Assembly: GCF_026127265.1 (NCBI RefSeq) | Contig: NZ_WWFG01000002.1 | Location: forward strand, 1,240,001 to 1,304,000 | Reading direction: 5' to 3' | Source: Nostoc sp. KVJ3 | GTDB taxonomy: Bacteria > Cyanobacteriota > Cyanobacteriia > Cyanobacteriales > Nostocaceae | DNA: 64,000 nucleotides | Part shown: positions 45,046-52,314 of the stretch, piece after piece | Numbering within the stretch: the first letter of the stretch is position 1 | Layout of the letters: every line of letters starts with the position of its first letter | Notes under the pieces: generated by a model | What the model saw: only the letters and a program-made list of their open reading frames with translations | Databases searched by the model: none | Told to the model about the DNA's origin: nothing | Program-made: the position numbers and the translations under genes

Positions 45046-45135
45046 ATGGCAGAAGTTCGTTTTACTCCTCCCTTCAAACGTCGTCTCAAAACTCTGACTA
45101 AACAATGTCTGTACCATCAGCTTCATGAATGGTAG
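45046..45135 (+). pseudogene. Truncated RelE/ParE-family toxin
   Basis: ATG 45046 reads MAEVRFTPPFKRRLKTLTKQ, then nine residues unrelated to the family and TAG at 45133-45135. MAEVRFTPPFKRRLKxLxK is the first helix/strand of RelE-like toxins, normally about 90-120 residues. The rest has been deleted, with the sequence changing abruptly near codon 20. The mRNA interferase core is absent. Confidence 0.78.
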
Positions 45136-45155
45136 CAGAGACGCAAATAAGAACA

Positions 45156-45383
45156 TTAAGCTGCATATCTAAGAATCTCCAACTCTGCTCCATTATTAAT
45201 AGCTGACTCTGCTTTTTCTAAAACCTGTTCAGTAACTGCATCACTTAAATAATATTCACCACAGTTATCACAAATTTCTGCTGGAACTTTTTTTAAAACG
45301 ATAATACATTCATCTCTTTCTAATGTCACAGTTACTAAACCCGGTTTAGTTTCTCCATGCTGACAAATTACGCATTTCATCAT
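45156..45383 (-). CDS. MqsA/YgiT-type zinc-finger antitoxin
   Basis: Protein of 75 residues with CVICQHGE and CDNCGEYYLS, the two C-x2-C knuckles of the MqsA N-terminal zinc domain, and a helical tail (AVTEQVLEKAESAINNGAEL). It lacks the HTH domain of full MqsA and matches the short YgiT-type antitoxins that pair with DUF4258 toxins. Its ATG overlaps the stop of the upstream DUF4258 gene (ATGA), the usual toxin-antitoxin coupling, but that toxin carries a frameshift. Confidence 0.88.
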   Translation of the reverse strand: MMKCVICQHGETKPGLVTVTLERDECIIVLKKVPAEICDNCGEYYLSDAVTEQVLEKAESAINNGAELEILRYAA

Positions 45384-45668
45384 CTTTGTCTCCTAGTTTT
45401 AAAACCATTTAACCAAATATTAGCATCAGGAATATAAGCTGTTACTACATATCCCGTATCTGTAGCTTCATCGTAGGAAAATACAACATGAATCGGCTTA
45501 CCTTCTATAAAATCCAATATTTAGATAACTAGGGTAAGGTGTATCATTAGGATTTTCTTCTATCACTTCTCCATAAGAAATCACAGTTTTTACATCTTTT
45601 TGACTGATGCGACGATAAAACATTTGTTGGATAGCATGACGGGAGAAAACTAAATTTTCGCAATACAT
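45380..45668 (-). pseudogene. DUF4258 toxin gene with a frameshift
   Basis: From ATG 45668 the frame reads MYCENLVFSRHAIQQMFYRR, ISQKDVKTVISYGEVIEENP, NDTPYPSYLNI and then runs into a stop. In the next frame the family sequence resumes: DFIEGKPIHVVFSYDEATDT, GYVVTAYIPDANIW, ending at TGA 45380-45382, overlapping the antitoxin start. One extra base near 45513-45514 explains the break (total 289 bp, not a multiple of 3). FSRHAxxQMxxRxIS and the HVVxxY...T.YxPD strand are DUF4258 hallmarks. Either an inactivated toxin or a sequencing error; two other damaged toxins nearby favour decay. Confidence 0.78.
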
Positions 45669-45813
45669 ACATGAATTATTTTTAAATTATAATTAGTGAT
45701 AAACTTATTATTTTGCTGAATCTTGGGCTTATATTAATTTTTCTCTTAAGCGATCGCCCAGAATACCATATCATTTATCTACTGTGTAGTCTGTCTCCCA
45801 TAGCAATAACTTC

Positions 45814-47850
45814 ATGCCTTTCTCCGATTTCACTAATCCTTACCAAAATCCGGCTAACATACCACAGAACTATCGCCAGCACCCAAATCTTCAGAAACTT
45901 CTTTTGTCTGATGGTTCTGGTAAATATGTACGTCCGCTTGAAGACCCCGTGACAATATGGGCAATTCAGATTTTAGAACAGGAGTATGGTGTTCCACTAG
46001 ACGCAATGGAGCTAGAACTTTCCAACATAACTGCATCTAGGCAGATGTTTGGTAGGTCTGATCTAATCATTTATGATGATCGCTATTTTGGCTCTGGCAC
46101 AGGCTTAGATGTAGCTTTCATCATGTTAGAAGCGATGGAACCTAGCAAAAAGTTTGAGGGTAACGAAGAACTGGGATGGAATTACCATTTCAAACAACTA
46201 GAAGTTTACATGAGTGCTTCACCATCTGCCCGTTATGCAATTTTAACTAGTGGTAAACACACGAAAATTTATCGTCGTGACCTTGATTACCCAAGAAAAT
46301 TAGAACCTATTGGGGATTTGCCAAAGTACGAAAGCGCTCGTGAGGCAGCAAATCATAGTCCTTACAAAGTTATCTATAATACCAGTAAACCAGATGATAT
46401 TCAAACTAGGCTACAGCCTTTAACCCGTGATAAGTTTCGGGAGGTTTTGGGAGATACGCGTTCTGGTTGTCACTCAATTCTCAGAGATAATGAGGGTTTG
46501 CAGCCACAAGAAGCCGTTGATGCAATGGTTAAATTCTTGTTTGCTAAGTGGTATGACGAACAGGCAACAATTGACTTGGTAAAGCAAACAGGAGAATCAC
46601 GGGCTTATGTATTTAGTGTTAGTAATGAAACTGACCCAGAACGTTTATTAGTTCAAGTAAGAGATACTTTTGAGAAAGCAAAGCAGTGGGAACGAGAAAC
46701 ACTAGCGAAAAAATTTGGTGATGATTTGGGTGTGCGTTTGGCTTTTAATGAGGGTGATGTACTGCAATTCAAGCCTCACACGACAATGGAAATCGTTAAG
46801 CGTTTACAGCCTTGGAGTTTGCGAAAATCTTCAGCAGATGTCAAAGGTGGAGTGTTTGAGGATTTTTTGAGTAAGACTTTCCGCGATGATTTGGGGCAAT
46901 ATTTCACACCTACACCAGTAATTAATTTAATGGTGGGAATTTTGCAACCTACAGTAAATGATTATGTTGGCGATCCTGCTTGCGGTTCAGCGCGTATGTT
47001 GACGCACGTTTTGGATTATGTGCGTAAGCAGGAGTATGCAAAAGCAATAGCAAATAATGGTGGTAGTGCTGAAGGGATTAATCCTGAAGAACCAACCCAA
47101 GAGTTTATCAAGTTTCGAGATAATCATTTATTTGGTGCTGAATATTCTCGAACTGTGATGCACATAGCGCGAGTTAATACTTTAATGAATGGCGCACAAT
47201 ATGCTGATTTAAAGGTAATGGATTCGCTAGAGCGATTGGGTAGTATTACAGGAGGAATTACAGAGGGGCTTCCAGAACGTCCAGGGTTTTATCTGGGAGG
47301 GTTGACAATGATATTAACTAATCCTCCATTTGGTTCTAAAGTGACAAATGAAAGTGTTTTGAAAGACTTTGCTGGACGAGATGGAGTTAGTAAGAAAAAG
47401 GGCAAAGTTGTTAAAAGTATTCCCCAAGAAGTAGCTTTCCTTAATCGCTGTATTGAATTTCTAACACCAGGGGGAAAGTTAGCAATTGTTTTACCCGATG
47501 GGGTATTGGCAAACAGTTCAATGCAGGATATTAGAGATTGGATTTTACGTTGGGCAAGATTAAAAGCAGTAATTAGTTTACCACAAGCTACATTTGCGCC
47601 TTATGGCGCGGGTGTGAAAACTAGCGTGATTGTTTTAGAAAAGCGTGAAACACCTTTGTCCGCAGAAGCTCAATTAGAACTAGGAAAGGAAGTTATAGAA
47701 GCTGATGAAGATTATGAAGTTTACATGGCTCGAATAGATGATATTGGTTATGATGCTACAGGTCGTTTTAGTGTACCTGAAGACAATGCACATTTCCCTA
47801 TTGAAGTAATAGAAACAGTTACAGACTTTGAAAGCCTAGCAGGATGGTAA
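45814..47850 (+). CDS. hsdM: Type I-like N6-adenine DNA methyltransferase (HsdM) fused to a degenerate HsdR-N-like nuclease domain
   Basis: 678 residues. The N-terminal 160 resemble the nuclease domain of type I R subunits/PD-(D/E)xK: GRSDLIIYDD (D83), DVAFIMLEAM (E106, with Met108 where the ExK lysine is expected) and QLEVYMSASPSARYAILTSG (Q-x3-Y intact). Residues about 200-350 are a helical linker. The methyltransferase follows: GQYFTPTPVINLMV (361-), SAM loop DPACGSARM (387-395), catalytic NPPFGSKV (503-510), and LPDGVLANSS. It methylates adenine within a target set by the S subunit encoded next, whose start overlaps its stop. No HsdR gene follows. The fusion recalls type IIB/IIG enzymes (nuclease + methylase with a separate S), but the missing lysine argues for a methylase-only or altered nuclease. 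Confidence 0.85.
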   Translation: MPFSDFTNPYQNPANIPQNYRQHPNLQKLLLSDGSGKYVRPLEDPVTIWAIQILEQEYGVPLDAMELELSNITASRQMFGRSDLIIYDDRYFGSGTGLDVAFIMLEAMEPSKKFEGNEELGWNYHFKQLEVYMSASPSARYAILTSGKHTKIYRRDLDYPRKLEPIGDLPKYESAREAANHSPYKVIYNTSKPDDIQTRLQPLTRDKFREVLGDTRSGCHSILRDNEGLQPQEAVDAMVKFLFAKWYDEQATIDLVKQTGESRAYVFSVSNETDPERLLVQVRDTFEKAKQWERETLAKKFGDDLGVRLAFNEGDVLQFKPHTTMEIVKRLQPWSLRKSSADVKGGVFEDFLSKTFRDDLGQYFTPTPVINLMVGILQPTVNDYVGDPACGSARMLTHVLDYVRKQEYAKAIANNGGSAEGINPEEPTQEFIKFRDNHLFGAEYSRTVMHIARVNTLMNGAQYADLKVMDSLERLGSITGGITEGLPERPGFYLGGLTMILTNPPFGSKVTNESVLKDFAGRDGVSKKKGKVVKSIPQEVAFLNRCIEFLTPGGKLAIVLPDGVLANSSMQDIRDWILRWARLKAVISLPQATFAPYGAGVKTSVIVLEKRETPLSAEAQLELGKEVIEADEDYEVYMARIDDIGYDATGRFSVPEDNAHFPIEVIETVTDFESLAGW

Positions 47851-49298
47851 TGGATATTAATAAACATGATATCAAGCGATTTCTAGTTAAATCAAGTGAT
47901 TTGACTAGAAAAAAACTTTTTGTTGAATTTTATCAACCTAAATCTCAATTTCTATTTAACAAACTGCATGAATGTCCATATCCTCTTCATTCCTTAAAGA
48001 AATTAAGTAACCGGATGTTTGACGGCCCTTTTGGTAGTAACCGTAAAGTTGATATGTATCAGGATAGCGGAATACCTTACATTAGAGTTAAGGATGTTCT
48101 ACCTTCAGGAATTTTTTTAGATGAACTTAAATACATATCTCAAGAAAAACACAATGAGTTGATTCGTAGCCGTGTAGTTCCAGGAAATCTTTTGATAACA
48201 ATAGCAGGTAGACTTGGAACTGCTGCTGTATTTCCTGAAAGTCTAACAGAAGGTAATATTACAGGTCATATTGTTGGTTTAGAACTTTCAAAAAAAGTAA
48301 ATCCTTATTATGTTGCAACATTTATTAACTCTCAATTGGGTGAATTTCAAGCTATTAGATTAGGACATAGAACAACAAGACCAGAATTGAATTTATCTGA
48401 AGTTGGAGAGTTTATAATCCCTGTTCCTCCTATACCTGTTCAAGATTGCATTGCTCAAATAATGCAGAATGCCTATTATACACATCAAGAAAAGCTACTA
48501 GCTGCACAAAACTTAATTGTAGGAATCCAAGAGTATGTAATTAAAGTAATTGGAATTAAAAATGTCTTACCAAGAAGTCAAAATCGTTTTCTCATTAGGC
48601 GATCACAATTAAATCGCTTTGATGTCCGTTATTTTTTACCATTCTATACTCAGCTAGAGCAAACAATAGAAAATTCAATATACCCAACAAAAACTTTATC
48701 TGAGATTTGCATAAATATAGTCAATGGATTAACCCCCGCTAAAGACGGTTATACAGAAAATGGCTGCGTAGTAATAAAAGTTTCTAGTCTTACAAAAGAT
48801 TGGAAAATTGAATGGAAAAAAGTAGCTTTTACATCAAGAATATTTTTTAAAAAAGCTAAGAAAGCATACGTAAAAGATGGAGATTTACTTTTACTTTCAG
48901 CTTCTCATCAATTGGACTATATTGGTGGAAGTTTTGGCTTGGTAAGAAATATTCCTATTGAATATCTTGATCAATGTATGGCAGTTGGTGAGTTAATTAT
49001 TGTTAGAGTTAACCATCAAATCGTACTGCCAGAATACTTACTCACTTGTTTTATCATTAAGCCTATTCAAGAGCTTATCAACCGAATGTCTAGAGGTCAA
49101 ACTGCTCACCTTTATGCAGAAGACTTGCAACATCTGCGCGTTCCCTTACCGCCTATGAAAATTCAGCAAGTAATCGTAGATGAATTAAACAGGCGACGTA
49201 ATGAAGCAAATCGTCTGTATACGGAAGCTGAATACTTGCTGACTGAAGCAAAAGCTCGTGTTGAACGCATGATACTAGGAGAAGAAGAGGTTACATGA
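47850..49298 (+). CDS. hsdS: Type I restriction-modification specificity subunit S
   Basis: DNA-recognition subunit of about 482 residues with two target-recognition domains and helical spacers. TRD1 runs from FLVKSSDLTRKKLFVEFYQP, with FDGPFGSNRKVDMYQDSGIPYIRVKDV, to LNLSEVGEFIIPVPPIPVQDCI. TRD2 runs from RSQLNRFDVRYFLPFYTQLE, with VNGLTPAKDGYTENGCVVIK, to LYAEDLQHLRVPLPPMKIQQ, each ended by the PLPP-type turn and a long helix. The start at 47850 overlaps the methylase stop (TAATG); in-frame ATG 47844 is an alternative. The unusual length and two distinct TRDs predict a bipartite recognition site. The stop overlaps the next gene (ATGA), so the three genes form one operon. Confidence 0.9.
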   Translation: MDINKHDIKRFLVKSSDLTRKKLFVEFYQPKSQFLFNKLHECPYPLHSLKKLSNRMFDGPFGSNRKVDMYQDSGIPYIRVKDVLPSGIFLDELKYISQEKHNELIRSRVVPGNLLITIAGRLGTAAVFPESLTEGNITGHIVGLELSKKVNPYYVATFINSQLGEFQAIRLGHRTTRPELNLSEVGEFIIPVPPIPVQDCIAQIMQNAYYTHQEKLLAAQNLIVGIQEYVIKVIGIKNVLPRSQNRFLIRRSQLNRFDVRYFLPFYTQLEQTIENSIYPTKTLSEICINIVNGLTPAKDGYTENGCVVIKVSSLTKDWKIEWKKVAFTSRIFFKKAKKAYVKDGDLLLLSASHQLDYIGGSFGLVRNIPIEYLDQCMAVGELIIVRVNHQIVLPEYLLTCFIIKPIQELINRMSRGQTAHLYAEDLQHLRVPLPPMKIQQVIVDELNRRRNEANRLYTEAEYLLTEAKARVERMILGEEEVT

Positions 49299-49780
49299 AG
49301 GAGGGCAGCAAGTACCAGCCACTCCTTGAATTTTTACGTGGCAGTAATCAAAATGAAATAAATTTATCATTTGCTGACATTGAGACTTTAATAAATGATA
49401 CTTTACCCAATTCAGCAAAAAGTAAACGGGCGTGGTGGAGTAATCGTAGCAAAGGCGCATTACAGGCTTTGTCCTGGATAGAAGCAGGATATCGCGTTGG
49501 GGATGTTGATTTTGATAAGCAATGCGTTACTTTTCGCAAATTTACTACTAGCGAACAAGTGCAGCTTGTAGATGGAAAAGTGGTATGGAATAGCAAATCA
49601 ATCAAGGCATTACGCCTCCAAATTGGTTTAACACAGGCAGAATTTGCACAAGAGTTAGGTGTACGCCAGCAAACAGTTAGTGAATGGGAAAACGGAATCT
49701 ATGAACCAACTCGCTCAAAGTCAAAACATTTAGACTTAGTTGCAAAAACAATTGGGTTCAAATATGAGGTAGGAAGTTAA
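49295..49780 (+). CDS. DUF7662-like domain fused to an XRE-type helix-turn-helix
   Basis: 161 residues. The first 90 have a compact motif set: SKYQPLLEFLRGSNQNEINL, FADIETLINDTLPNSAKSKR, AWWSNRSKGALQALSWIEAG and VDFDKQCVTFRK. This is the SKYxPL...LPxSAxxxRxWWxN domain, I believe catalogued as DUF7662 and frequent beside methylases and mobile DNA. Residues about 103-156 are a Cro/CI helix-turn-helix (LRLQIGLTQAEFAQELGVRQ, QTVSEWENG). It is the third gene of the M-S operon by ATGA overlap, in the place where HsdR or a controller protein would be expected. A regulator of the operon is the simplest role; a DNA-reading effector is possible. Confidence 0.8.
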   Translation: MKEGSKYQPLLEFLRGSNQNEINLSFADIETLINDTLPNSAKSKRAWWSNRSKGALQALSWIEAGYRVGDVDFDKQCVTFRKFTTSEQVQLVDGKVVWNSKSIKALRLQIGLTQAEFAQELGVRQQTVSEWENGIYEPTRSKSKHLDLVAKTIGFKYEVGS

Positions 49781-49855
49781 TCATTTCAGTTTTGACATTT
49801 ACATGGTTAACAGGTATATTGTCAGGATAGCATTTGCTTCTGGCAGTAGTCAAGC

Positions 49856-50245
49856 ATGAATATTCAAAACACCGAACCCAAAGCCCTCTTCCTCTCGCCT
49901 GACGGCAACATATACCCCGATAACCTAATTTGCACTGGCATCATCCCCGCAGAACTCGACGGCAAACCCTGCCCCCATTCCCAAGCAGGGCGCTTTCCCG
50001 GCATCAAACCCCTTAATCCTGAAGACTCAAACTACACCATCGACAAAGGAAAACCAGGCGACCTTTGCCCAACTTGCGCCAAACAACAACTTGCACACCT
50101 TGGACACTGGCAAGGTCACAGAAATCAAAAATTCCCTGAAGAACTTCTATCATTGCGCTTGTTCAAGTGCCGGATGTGGCTATGGCTAGTTGTCCCAGGA
50201 CTCCACGACCATGATGCAACCCAGCTTTTAGCACAAAAGCTATGA
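49856..50245 (+). CDS. Small cysteine-containing protein, possible 3' frameshift
   Basis: Hypothetical protein of 129 residues as read. The first 85 residues look genuine (KALFLSPDGNIYPDNLICTG, IIPAELDGKPCPHSQAGRFP, GKPGDLCPTCAKQQLAHLGH) with CPTC as half of a zinc site. From about 50135 the frame gives FKCRMWLWLVVPGLHDHD, which has odd composition. The -1 frame reads KNFYHCACSSAGCGYG and stops at 50187-50189, supplying more cysteines (C-x-C...C-G) suited to complete a zinc ribbon. Either the gene carries a frameshift or the tail really differs. I do not know the function; it lies between the RM operon and a small hypothetical. Confidence 0.55.
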   Translation: MNIQNTEPKALFLSPDGNIYPDNLICTGIIPAELDGKPCPHSQAGRFPGIKPLNPEDSNYTIDKGKPGDLCPTCAKQQLAHLGHWQGHRNQKFPEELLSLRLFKCRMWLWLVVPGLHDHDATQLLAQKL

Positions 50246-50389
50246 GATGAGAGTGTTTAGAAGCGATGAAAACACACTCACACTTACCGCAACCAGGCAA
50301 CAAAATTACAAATCTTGTCAAAAGCCAGCAAATAAGTTTCCGAGGCTTCCTGCTGGCTCTTGGCTCCCTAACAAAAGGAGACATTAACC

Positions 50390-50590
50390 ATGATAAAACC
50401 AGTTATTGCCCAAAATCATCCTTGGGTGATAGTAAAAACTGTAGTTATTACCCAATCTCACACCGTCGCCCGTTTTGCTAACCGCCAAGATGCAGACGAC
50501 CATTTAAGATTTTTGCGTCGAACTATTCCCAACGGAGGTTTTGAGATTATGTTTGAACCGCCAGATGATGTAAAAGATATTGAGGAATAG
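50390..50590 (+). CDS. Small hypothetical protein
   Basis: 66 residues (MIKPVIAQNHPWVIVKTVVI, TQSHTVARFANRQDADDHLR, FLRRTIPNGGFEIMFEPPDD). A strong ribosome site AAAGGAG ends about 10 nt before ATG 50390, and the composition is protein-like (RxANRQDADDHLRFLRR..., FEIMFEPPDD). I have the impression of similar short proteins in Nostoc accessory regions but cannot name a family. An overlapping frame at 50266-50481 has no such support. Confidence 0.6.
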   Translation: MIKPVIAQNHPWVIVKTVVITQSHTVARFANRQDADDHLRFLRRTIPNGGFEIMFEPPDDVKDIEE

Positions 50591-50615
50591 CTCGTACAGT
50601 GGTTTAATTTGAGAA

Positions 50616-50718
50616 GCGATGTCTACGACAAGCCGCTTCCGCGTCTACGCCTAGCCCAACCGGAGCATTGCTAAAAATGTATGATGCTGCTCAGTTATTC
50701 TTAAAAAAAAGCATCATA
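50616..50718. promoter_or_regulatory. Repeat plus inverted-repeat block upstream of the UPF0175/PIN operon
   Basis: GCGATGTCTACGACAAGCCG from 50616, then TATGATGCT (50680-50688) and AGCATCATA (50710-50718), a perfect 9-bp inverted pair with a 21-bp spacer. The order and several flanking bases (CTAAAAAT) match the block before the antitoxin at 44784. Possible autoregulatory operator. Confidence 0.55.
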
Positions 50719-50740
50719 CATCCATTAAAGGACACCGCAA

Positions 50741-51010
50741 ATGCAAATTACCATCGAAATACCCGATGACATTGCCCATCAACTCGCTAATACCCCTGAC
50801 CAACTTTCTCGCCGCGCCTTAGAATCGCTGGTGGTTGAAGCTTATCGCCATCGGCAAATTTCTACTGCTCAAGTTCAACGTCTGTTAAATCTTTCTTCTC
50901 GACTTGCTACCGATGCTTTTCTTAAAGCCTATGAAGCTTACCTACCCTACACCGTAGCTGACTTAGAGCAAGACTTGCAAGCTATTGACCAAGCAATTAC
51001 TCAGCAATGA
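50741..51010 (+). CDS. UPF0175-type antitoxin
   Basis: 89 residues. ITIEIPDDIAHQLANTPDQL, RRALESLVVEAYRHRQISTA and QVQRLLNLSSRLATDAFLKA match UPF0175, which forms type II TA pairs with DUF3368 PIN toxins. The protein has a DNA-binding-like N-terminal strand/helix and a C-terminal toxin-contact region (YTVADLEQDLQAIDQAI). AAAGGA at 50727-50732 gives 8 nt spacing to ATG 50741. The stop overlaps the toxin start (ATGA at 51007-51010), so the pair is translationally coupled. Both partners look intact. Confidence 0.9.
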   Translation: MQITIEIPDDIAHQLANTPDQLSRRALESLVVEAYRHRQISTAQVQRLLNLSSRLATDAFLKAYEAYLPYTVADLEQDLQAIDQAITQQ

Positions 51011-51492
51011 TAGTTGTTTGCGATACTTCACCTTTGTGCTATCTCATCTTGATTGATTGTGTTGAAATTCTGCCTCAACTTTTCGGCCGCATCACCATCC
51101 CCAATGCCGTCTGCACAGAACTTCTTGCCGAAGGTTCTTACATCCAAGTTCAAAACTGGATTGCCCAACCTCCAAGCTGGTTAGAGATTCAAACTACCAC
51201 GCCTCTATTACCCAACTTATCTAGCAAACTTGGTATAGGTGAGCAAGAAACCATTTCTCTGGCTGTCCAACTCAACGCCGCCCTGATTATCTTAGATGAT
51301 ATGGATGCTCGACAAGCAGCGATCGCACAAGGTCTTAATGTCACAGGCTTACTCGGTGTTCTTTATCGTGCAGGAACCAAAGATATAATTGATTTTCCTA
51401 ACGCCATTTCTAAATTGCAATTAACCACCTTTCGTGCATCTTCTGCCCTCATCCAAAGTTTTTTAGATCGTTATTACCAAGAACAAGGTTAA
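51007..51492 (+). CDS. PIN-domain (DUF3368) toxin
   Basis: 161-residue PIN-fold ribonuclease toxin. Acidic active-site residues are visible in VVCDTSPLCYLILI (D6), AVCTELLAEGS (E), LGIGEQETISLAVQL (E) and ALIILDDMDARQAA (D-D-x-D). The LxGVLYRAGTKDIIDF ending is typical of DUF3368. It would cleave RNA when the UPF0175 antitoxin is lost. It is one of only two apparently complete TA pairs in the island. Its last bases overlap a truncated toxin on the other strand (51489-51539), marking a junction. Confidence 0.9.
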   Translation: MIVVCDTSPLCYLILIDCVEILPQLFGRITIPNAVCTELLAEGSYIQVQNWIAQPPSWLEIQTTTPLLPNLSSKLGIGEQETISLAVQLNAALIILDDMDARQAAIAQGLNVTGLLGVLYRAGTKDIIDFPNAISKLQLTTFRASSALIQSFLDRYYQEQG

Positions 51493-51539
51493 TTTTGCCA
51501 CTCTTGCTCTGCCAATGAATGAAATACAATTCTTGTCAT
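51489..51539 (-). pseudogene. Truncated RelE-family toxin (first 13 codons)
   Basis: ATG 51539, two bases after the antitoxin stop, reads MTRIVFHSLAEQEWQN then TAA. VIVFHxLAEQEL is the conserved beginning of RelE/ParE toxins paired with PF09720-type antitoxins. The rest is gone; the frame ends exactly in the 3' end of the convergent PIN gene, so insertion of the UPF0175/PIN module probably cut it. Confidence 0.72.
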
Positions 51540-51541
51540 TG

Positions 51542-51766
51542 TTAAGATGCACAAACTCGTCGAAACACTTCTTCAGCCGGAATACCAGTAATTTGATTGG
51601 TGTTCATATCTTCATCACGCTTCTGGGCTTCTTCAGCCCAACTAGCCGCAATTTCTTGATCTATTCCACTTTCTTGACCCAATCTTTCCAGTAATCTTGC
51701 TAATAAAATCACTTGAGAATCTTTTGGAAGTGCAAGAACTTCGGCTTCAAGCTGTTCAAGGGTCAT
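51542..51766 (-). CDS. Addiction-module antitoxin (PF09720-like), orphan
   Basis: 74 residues: MTLEQLEAEVLALPKDSQVI, LLARLLERLGQESGIDQEIA and WAEEAQKRDEDMNTNQITGI, ending IPAEEVFRRV. This is the standard 'putative addiction module component' pattern, including the C-terminal PAEEVF toxin-binding stretch. Its cognate RelE-type toxin should follow on the minus strand, but only 16 codons of it remain (51489-51539). It is downstream of hicBA on the same strand and may be co-transcribed. Confidence 0.88.
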   Translation of the reverse strand: MTLEQLEAEVLALPKDSQVILLARLLERLGQESGIDQEIAASWAEEAQKRDEDMNTNQITGIPAEEVFRRVCAS

Positions 51767-51790
51767 AGTGAGTACCTTTTATTCTAAGCA

Positions 51791-51976
51791 TTAGTCTGCT
51801 TCATCGTTAAGCATCTTAATAATATGTTTTGCAAGTTGCTCCTTAATTTCCCTATGTCTAGGAACAGCTTGAGATATTTTTGTTATTGGATTCTGATACC
51901 AATCATGTTTGCCACCATGACGAACGAAGATACAACCCATTTCTTCAATCTTACTGATTAAATCTCTTCGTTTCAT
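51791..51976 (-). CDS. hicA: HicA-family mRNA interferase toxin
   Basis: 61 residues with the HicA double-stranded-RNA-binding-like fold: MKRRDLISKIEEMGCIFVRH, GGKHDWYQNPITKISQAVPR, HREIKEQLAKHIIKML. The catalytic His in GGKHDWY is present. Its start overlaps the hicB stop (ATGA), an antitoxin-first order seen in many HicBA loci. Complete. Confidence 0.92.
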   Translation of the reverse strand: MKRRDLISKIEEMGCIFVRHGGKHDWYQNPITKISQAVPRHREIKEQLAKHIIKMLNDEAD

Positions 51977-52164
51977 GAAACTTCAAGTTCTGCAACTCTA
52001 CGAATATTTTGGATATTTCCACTTGTTAATTCACTGTAAATATCGAGTAGATTTTCTTTTAGCTCCTCTTCAGTTTCACCCTGAGTCCAATAGTCAGGAT
52101 ATTCTTCTAGATAACCTAACCACATATCATCATCTTGCCAGTAAATGTATTTCTTCTTAATCAT
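51973..52164 (-). CDS. hicB: HicB-family antitoxin
   Basis: 63 residues: KKYIYWQDDDMWLGYLEEYP, DYWTQGETEEELKENLLDIY, which is the HicB partial RNase-H-like fold (strand, G-x-L-xx-P-x-x-x-TQGxTxEE). It lacks a C-terminal HTH or RHH extension, so autoregulation would need HicA or another factor. It precedes hicA with a 4-bp overlap and lies at the ndhF-side edge of the island, just beyond the ndhF terminator. Confidence 0.9.
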   Translation of the reverse strand: MIKKKYIYWQDDDMWLGYLEEYPDYWTQGETEEELKENLLDIYSELTSGNIQNIRRVAELEVS

Positions 52165-52245
52165 TTGCCTATTCGCTACCTTTTTCTGAACTAGGAGGTT
52201 TTTGAGTACTCTAGGAGACTGTATATTAAATTACTGAACTATCAG

Positions 52246-52273
52246 CCAAAAAAAAGAGTCTAAATTAGACTCT
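52246..52273 (-). terminator. Rho-independent terminator of ndhF
   Basis: AGAGTCTAA / TTAGACTCT (52255-52273) followed on the minus strand by an eight-T run. It lies about 40 nt after the ndhF stop, so ndhF is now its own transcription unit. Confidence 0.85.
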
Positions 52274-52314
52274 GAAAAAACTTAGGGGCAGACAGCCGCC
52301 CACCCCGATTAAAA

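Noticed and set aside
50266..50481. 71-codon frame overlapping the small hypothetical at 50390
   Set aside because: No ribosome site, and the overlapping frame at 50390 has a strong one and better composition.
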